The position numbers and the translations under genes are program-made. The notes under the pieces are model-generated. The model saw only the letters and a program-made list of their open reading frames with translations. It was not told the origin of the DNA and searched no databases. From contig NZ_JAAGLT010000002.1 in NCBI RefSeq assembly GCF_010548275.1, positions 372,001 through 436,000 on the forward strand: a DNA stretch of 64,000 nucleotides. Direction: 5' to 3'. Positions 59,874 to 64,000 of the stretch are shown here, in pieces. Numbering within the stretch: the first letter of the stretch is position 1; every line of letters starts with the position of its first letter. Origin of the DNA: Streptomyces sp. SID12488. Lineage in GTDB: Bacteria > Actinomycetota > Actinomycetes > Streptomycetales > Streptomycetaceae.

Positions 59874-60641
59874 ATGGGTCATTGGCTGGAGCGGAACATC
59901 ATCGAGCCGGGCAAGCTGCCGCTGCTCCTGGCGCTCGCCGCCTTCGTACTGACGTTCCTCATCACCCGGGTCGTCACCCGGATGATCCGCGCGGGCAAGG
60001 GGCCGTTCGGCAACGTCAAGGCGGGCGGGATGCACATCCATCACGTCGTGCCCGGGGTCGTACTGACCGTCGTGGGCGGCTTCGGGGCCGTGGCCAGCGG
60101 GCAGAGCGGGTTCGGCGCGGGGCTGTGCGCGGTGCTGTTCGGGATGGGCGCCGGTCTGGTGCTGGACGAGTTCGCGCTGATCCTGCACCTCGACGACGTC
60201 TACTGGACCGAGGCCGGCCGGCAGAGCGTCGAGGTGGTGGTGCTGACGGCGGCCCTGGTCGGCCTGGTCCTCCTGGGCTTCCTGCCGTTCGGCGTGAACG
60301 ACCTCACCGACGAGGACATCCAGAACCGGGGCGAAGCCATGCTCAGCGTCGGCGTCAACTTCTGTTTCTCCCTCCTCGCCCTGAGCAAGGGCAAGACCCG
60401 CACGGCGATCTTCGGCGTGATCGTCCCCTTCGTCGCGATCCTGGGCGCCCTTCGCCTGGCCCGCCCCGGTTCCGCCTGGGCGAAGCGCTTCTACCGCCGC
60501 CGCCCGCGCGCCCGTTCCCGCTCCGTCCTGCGCGCCTACCGCCACGACCGCCGCTGGGCCGGCCCCCGGCGCCGCGTCCAGGACCTGATCGGCGGCAAGC
60601 CCGATCCCCAGCCGACCCGCACCCCTGCCGTACGCCCGTGA
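59874..60641 (+). CDS. multi-pass membrane protein, function unknown
   Basis: 255 residues. Five to six hydrophobic segments (~14-34, 55-75, 80-100, 120-140, 158-185), with conserved-looking GGMHIHHVVPGV (~50-61) and VLDEFALILHLDDVYW (~94-109), the His/Asp pairs of which could bind metal. The last ~60 residues are basic and cytoplasmic. The ribosome binding site is weak. Its last 106 bp overlap the end of the convergent rhomboid-like gene. Confidence 0.82.
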   Translation: MGHWLERNIIEPGKLPLLLALAAFVLTFLITRVVTRMIRAGKGPFGNVKAGGMHIHHVVPGVVLTVVGGFGAVASGQSGFGAGLCAVLFGMGAGLVLDEFALILHLDDVYWTEAGRQSVEVVVLTAALVGLVLLGFLPFGVNDLTDEDIQNRGEAMLSVGVNFCFSLLALSKGKTRTAIFGVIVPFVAILGALRLARPGSAWAKRFYRRRPRARSRSVLRAYRHDRRWAGPRRRVQDLIGGKPDPQPTRTPAVRP

Positions 60642-61279
60642 CGCGTCGCCGAGACCCCGCACAGGGCGAGTACGGCCACGATGGCGGCCAGGTGCTCCTT
60701 GCCCGCGAGGTTGTCCTTCAGGATCACCTCCACCACCATCGCGACGACCACCGCACCGGCGGTCACGTACGCCCGGTAGCGCCACCCCAGGAACACGGCG
60801 AGGCCCACCACGGCCGCCGACGGGCCGGTGTCCACGACGTGCGCGTCCGTGCCGGGCAGTCCCAGGAGGCCCGCCGGGCCCACGGCGATGCCCACGCGCG
60901 CGTAGAGCGTGCCGGCGAGGGTGGCGGCGTACGCGATGACGAGGGTGCGCCACCGGCCGAGGCAGATCTCGGCGAGGCCGAAGGCGGCCAGGATCTGCGC
61001 CAGCGCGCCCCAGACCGGCAGGTCGGGGGCGGGTACGAAGAGGGAGAGCGGGGTGCGCAGCAGGGCGAGCCAGAGAGGGTCCCCGGCGCGGACGGCACCG
61101 GCGTCCTGGACGATCCGGTAGCCCCAGGACTGGTTCTGCGTGAACTGGACGAGCGCGGTCAGGCACACGACCACGAGCGTCATGGGCACCGCCCGCCACC
61201 GCCGCCGGAACAGGGGCTCACGTACGGCGACGTACAGCCGCCCCCATTCGGCGCGGGCCCAGCGGGCGACCGTGCTCAT
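60536..61279 (-). CDS. rhomboid-like integral membrane protein
   Basis: 247 residues. Six or so membrane segments (~32-50, 72-90, 92-115, 122-140, 150-170, 172-190). The layout (long extracellular loop after the first segment, VGLAVFLGWRYRAYVTAG later) resembles actinobacterial rhomboid-like proteins, but a GxSG catalytic Ser motif is not evident, so it may be inactive or of a related family. It ends with a basic tail that overlaps the opposite gene by 106 bp. Confidence 0.78.
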   Translation of the reverse strand: MSTVARWARAEWGRLYVAVREPLFRRRWRAVPMTLVVVCLTALVQFTQNQSWGYRIVQDAGAVRAGDPLWLALLRTPLSLFVPAPDLPVWGALAQILAAFGLAEICLGRWRTLVIAYAATLAGTLYARVGIAVGPAGLLGLPGTDAHVVDTGPSAAVVGLAVFLGWRYRAYVTAGAVVVAMVVEVILKDNLAGKEHLAAIVAVLALCGVSATRHGRTAGVRVGWGSGLPPIRSWTRRRGPAQRRSWR

Positions 61280-61315
61280 ACCCCGGTCCTCATCCGTGCG
61301 TGCCCGTCCACGTGC

Positions 61316-63085
61316 TCATCTCTTCGACTCCAGGTGTCTCCTGTGCAGCCACTTCGGCAGTCCCGGCGCCTCCAGGAAGCCCTCCGCGCGCGCGGCGGCG
61401 ATGCCGATGCGCGGCAGGTCCGCGCTCTTCTCGAAGAGCAGGAACCGGGGCTCCCAGATGGGCCGGTACTTCGCGTTGGCGCGGTACAGCGACTCGATCT
61501 GCCACCAGCGGGAGAAGAAGCTGAGCAGCGAGCGCCACAGCCTCAGCACCGGCCCCGCGCCGATGCGCCCGCCACGTTCGAAGACGGAACGGAACATCGC
61601 GAAGTTGAGTGAGACCTGAGTGATCCCGATCTCCTCGGCGCGCTGGAGAAGTTCGATGACCATGAACTCCATCAGCCCGTTGTCGGAGTCACGGTCGCGC
61701 CGCATGAGGTCGAGCGAGAGGCCGTGCGGCCCCCAGGGAACGAAGGAGAGCAACGCTCTCAACTCTCCCTCCCCATCGGTACATTCGAGCATCACGCACT
61801 GCCCGTCGGCCGGATCGCCGAGCCGCCCGAGCGCCATGCTGAACCCGCGCTCGGTGGCGCCGTCCCGCCAGTCGTCGGCGCGCTGGAGGAGGGACGTCAT
61901 CCCGGCGGCCGGGATGTCGGCGTGGCGCCGGATGCGTACGGTGTACCCGGCCCGCTTGACCCGGTTGTAGGCCTGCCGGACGGTCCGCATGGCCCGCCCC
62001 TCCAACGTGAACTCGGCGGTCTCGACGATGGCCTCGTCGCCGAGTTCGAGGGCGTCGAGGCCGTGCCGCGCGTACACCGTGCCGGCCTCCTCGCTCGCCC
62101 CCATCGCGGCCGGGATCCAGCCGTGGGCGCGGGCCTCGGCGAGCCACGGTTCGATGGCGCCGGGCCAGGCCTCCGGGTCGCCGAGCGGATCACCGGCGGC
62201 CAGGGAGACCCCGCCCAGGACGCGGTAGGCGACGGCGGCCTTGCCGGTGGGGGACCAGACGACGCTCTTCTCGCTGCGCAGGGCGAAGTAGCCGAGGGAG
62301 TCGCGGTCGCCGTGCCGGTCGAGGAGGGCGCGCAGCCTGGTCTCGTCGTCCTCGGTGAGCGGGTCGACGGCACGGCGGGAGCGGAAGGCGGCGTAGAAGA
62401 CGGCGAGGATCAGCACCGTACTGATGACGTTGATGGTGACGTCGACCCAGTTGGGCGTGGAGATCCCGGCGAAGCCCGTGTCGTCGGCGGCGACGGAGAT
62501 CAGCCGCATCGTGCCGTAGCCCCAGCGCTCCAGGAACGTCGAGCGGTGGCTGTCGTGCGCCTGGTTGGCGACGGTGACCAGCAGCGCGGCGAGGAGCGAG
62601 GAGACGAGCAGGCCGCCGACCGCGACGGCGGCGGCGAGCCGAGGGTTGGACCGGTCGCCCTTGGCGTAGAACTCGCGCCGCCCGACGACGAGCGCGGCGA
62701 CGAAGGCGGCCGTGAGGACGAGCGAGATCCAGTTCTGCGCGTGTTCCCTGATCTCCGCGAAGAACATGGCGAACGCGAACAGCAGCAGGAACAGGGAGCT
62801 GATCACGATGTTCAGGATCCAGGCGGCCCGCTTGCGGCGCCGCATGGTGATCGCCAGGAACATCGTGAACACACCGGAGGCGAAGCCAGCGGTCAGCAGG
62901 TACGGGGTGAAGAAGTTCTCCTCGTTGTGCCGCCGCACGTCGTTCCCGAAGGAGACCCACACCGCGCTGAGGAGATTGACGAAGGTGACGACCCGCAGAT
63001 ACCAGACGGCGAACGCGGCGGCGCGCCGCGAGGCGGTGGTGCTGGCACTTCGCTGAACGTTCGGCGTGAGCCGGTCATCTCCCAT
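61316..63085 (-). CDS. MprF-like protein with phosphatidylglycerol lysyltransferase C-terminal domain (DUF2156)
   Basis: 589 residues. Six membrane segments (~24-45, 65-80, 90-110, 118-135, 152-172, 215-235) precede a cytoplasmic DUF2156 domain (~255-580) with DSLGYFALRSEKSVVWSPTG, GWIPAAMGASEEAGTVYARH and SLNFAMFRSVFERGG. MprF-type enzymes move lysine from tRNA to phosphatidylglycerol, giving cationic lipids that resist host peptides; the exact lipid and amino acid here are unknown. The ATG is at 63085. A hairpin upstream separates it from the CobT-like gene. Confidence 0.9.
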   Translation of the reverse strand: MGDDRLTPNVQRSASTTASRRAAAFAVWYLRVVTFVNLLSAVWVSFGNDVRRHNEENFFTPYLLTAGFASGVFTMFLAITMRRRKRAAWILNIVISSLFLLLFAFAMFFAEIREHAQNWISLVLTAAFVAALVVGRREFYAKGDRSNPRLAAAVAVGGLLVSSLLAALLVTVANQAHDSHRSTFLERWGYGTMRLISVAADDTGFAGISTPNWVDVTINVISTVLILAVFYAAFRSRRAVDPLTEDDETRLRALLDRHGDRDSLGYFALRSEKSVVWSPTGKAAVAYRVLGGVSLAAGDPLGDPEAWPGAIEPWLAEARAHGWIPAAMGASEEAGTVYARHGLDALELGDEAIVETAEFTLEGRAMRTVRQAYNRVKRAGYTVRIRRHADIPAAGMTSLLQRADDWRDGATERGFSMALGRLGDPADGQCVMLECTDGEGELRALLSFVPWGPHGLSLDLMRRDRDSDNGLMEFMVIELLQRAEEIGITQVSLNFAMFRSVFERGGRIGAGPVLRLWRSLLSFFSRWWQIESLYRANAKYRPIWEPRFLLFEKSADLPRIGIAAARAEGFLEAPGLPKWLHRRHLESKR

Positions 63086-63092
63086 GGAGAAC

Positions 63093-63132
63093 GATCATAT
63101 GGGGCATGTTGCGCTATGTGCCCCATATGATC
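63093..63132. terminator. 14-bp inverted repeat between the MprF-like and CobT-like genes
   Basis: GATCATATGGGGCA (63093-63106) and TGCCCCATATGATC (63119-63132) flank a 12-nt loop. It lies eight bases past the CobT-like stop and before the MprF-like start, so it may end one gene or regulate the next. Confidence 0.6.
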
Positions 63133-63140
63133 CCCGGTGG

Positions 63141-64000
63141 TCAGAGAGCCTCCGACTCCTCCGGTGCCTCCGACTCCTCCAGTTCCTTCGCGTCCTCCGC
63201 CTTGGGTGTCTCCGGCGTCTCCGGCAGCTCCGCAGCCAGGGCCGCGGCTGCCTGGACCAGCGGGAGGGCCAGCAGGGCCCCGGCTCCCTCGCCCACGGTC
63301 ACCCCGTGGTCGAGCAGCGGCTCCAGCGCCATCCGGTCGAGGGCCTTCGCCTGGGCCGGCTCCCCGCTGTTGTGTCCGGCGAGCCACCAGTCCGGCGCCC
63401 GGAAGGCGATCCGCTGCCCGACCAGCGCGCAGGCGGCCGAGACGACACCGTCCAGGATCACCGGCATCTTGCGCACCGCGCTCTGCAGCAGGAACCCGGT
63501 CATCGCGGCGAGGTCGGCGCCGCCCACCGTCGCCAGCAGCTGCAACTGGTCCCCGAGCACCGGCCGGGCCCGCCGCAGCGAGTCGCGGATCGCGGCGCAC
63601 TTGCGCATCCACGCCAGGTCGTCGATCGGTAGCCCGCCCCGCCCGGTGACGACGGACGCGTCCGTCCCGCACAACGCGGCCACCAGCACCGACGCGGCCG
63701 TGGTGCCGCCCACGCTCACATCGCCGAGCACCACCAGATCCGTACCGGAGTCGGCTTCCTCGTCGGCCACGGCGACCCCCGCCAGGAAGGCGGCCTCGGC
63801 CTCCTCGAGGGTCAGCGCGTCCTCGACGTCGATCCGCCCGCTGCCGCGCCGCGTCCGGTGTCCCGCGACCTCGTCGGGCAGCGTGTCCGGCTCGCAGTCC
63901 AGCGCCATGTCGATGACACGCACGGGCACACCGAGCCGCCGCGCGAGCACGGCGACGGGGCTGGAGCCGTCCAGCACGGCCCGCACGGACTTCTCGGCGC
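63141..64000 (-). CDS. cobT: CobT-like nicotinate-nucleotide:dimethylbenzimidazole phosphoribosyltransferase, C-terminal part (cut by window edge)
   Basis: The frame is open to the last base, so the start lies outside. Visible are VVLGDVSVGGTTAASVLVAA, DQLQLLATVGGADLAAMTGF, PVILDGVVSAACALV and the end GVTVGEGAGALLALPLVQAA, the CobT pattern with the catalytic Glu in GEGAG. CobT makes alpha-ribazole phosphate, the lower ligand of cobalamin, used by CobS in this window. The C-terminus carries an odd acidic extension (ELPETPETPKAEDAKELEES ...). The N-terminal part may hold another domain. Confidence 0.93.
   Translation of the reverse strand, partial: AEKSVRAVLDGSSPVAVLARRLGVPVRVIDMALDCEPDTLPDEVAGHRTRRGSGRIDVEDALTLEEAEAAFLAGVAVADEEADSGTDLVVLGDVSVGGTTAASVLVAALCGTDASVVTGRGGLPIDDLAWMRKCAAIRDSLRRARPVLGDQLQLLATVGGADLAAMTGFLLQSAVRKMPVILDGVVSAACALVGQRIAFRAPDWWLAGHNSGEPAQAKALDRMALEPLLDHGVTVGEGAGALLALPLVQAAAALAAELPETPETPKAEDAKELEESEAPEESEAL

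Overview
The window is chromosomal DNA of a very GC-rich actinomycete, almost certainly a Streptomyces. The signs are strong third-position GC bias, frequent GTG starts (and one TTG), two glutamine synthetases (GSI and GSII) in one neighbourhood, extracellular starch enzymes, LipA/LipB, aceE next to a two-lipoyl-domain E2 and Lpd, and several families of Streptomyces-type intergenic repeats. From memory the gene order recalls the S. coelicolor SCO2226-to-SCO2173 stretch; this is recall, not a search.

Layout. 1-6.4 kb: the end of a secreted alpha-amylase and a giant secreted alpha-amylase/pullulanase fusion. 6.4-11.3 kb: a PP2C phosphatase with a degenerate receiver domain, a tautomerase, and a TetR regulator beside a reductase/metal-hydrolase operon that carries a perfect 12-bp palindrome at its start. 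11.4-19.1 kb: a sigma-like membrane protein with a TPR partner, a lipoprotein, a secreted DUF1996 protein, a NarL-type two-component pair and an orphan OmpR-type winged-helix protein. 19.5-30 kb: glnII, secreted and small proteins, ArsC-like protein, alpha/beta hydrolase, PspAB-HtpX, a HEAT-repeat protein, and glnA with a well-formed GlnR box. 30-33.5 kb: DUF4191 protein, lipA and lipB. 33.7-43.3 kb: a TPR regulator, FAD oxidoreductase, epimerase, acetyltransferase, MarP-like protease, peptidoglycan amidase, a truncated TnpB with a right-end/omega-RNA-like structure, and a WYL regulator. 43.8-52.7 kb: aceE, GntR regulator, E2, lpdA, pepA. 53-59 kb: a four-gene exopolysaccharide-like cluster. 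59-64 kb: cobS, membrane proteins, an MprF-like enzyme and the C-terminal part of a CobT-like protein.

The most interesting system is at 53.0-58.9 kb: a secreted Agd3-like (CE18-type) deacetylase, a PelF/DUF3492-type GT4 glycosyltransferase, a polytopic membrane protein coupled to it by a GTGA overlap, and a spherulin-4/Sph3-like hydrolase. Fungal Agd3 and Sph3 make and trim galactosaminogalactan and PelF is the glycosyltransferase of Pel polysaccharide, so I infer a hybrid galactosamine-rich exopolysaccharide pathway in an actinomycete. A Crp-type site lies upstream.

The second theme is repeats. Several dispersed families sit between genes, and two of them also occur in frame inside genes: one in the amylopullulanase and one in the cluster's membrane protein. 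A MITE-like nested inverted-repeat element lies upstream of glnII, a 98-bp tandem duplication lies downstream of aceE, and an inverted repeat pair lies between lipA and lipB.
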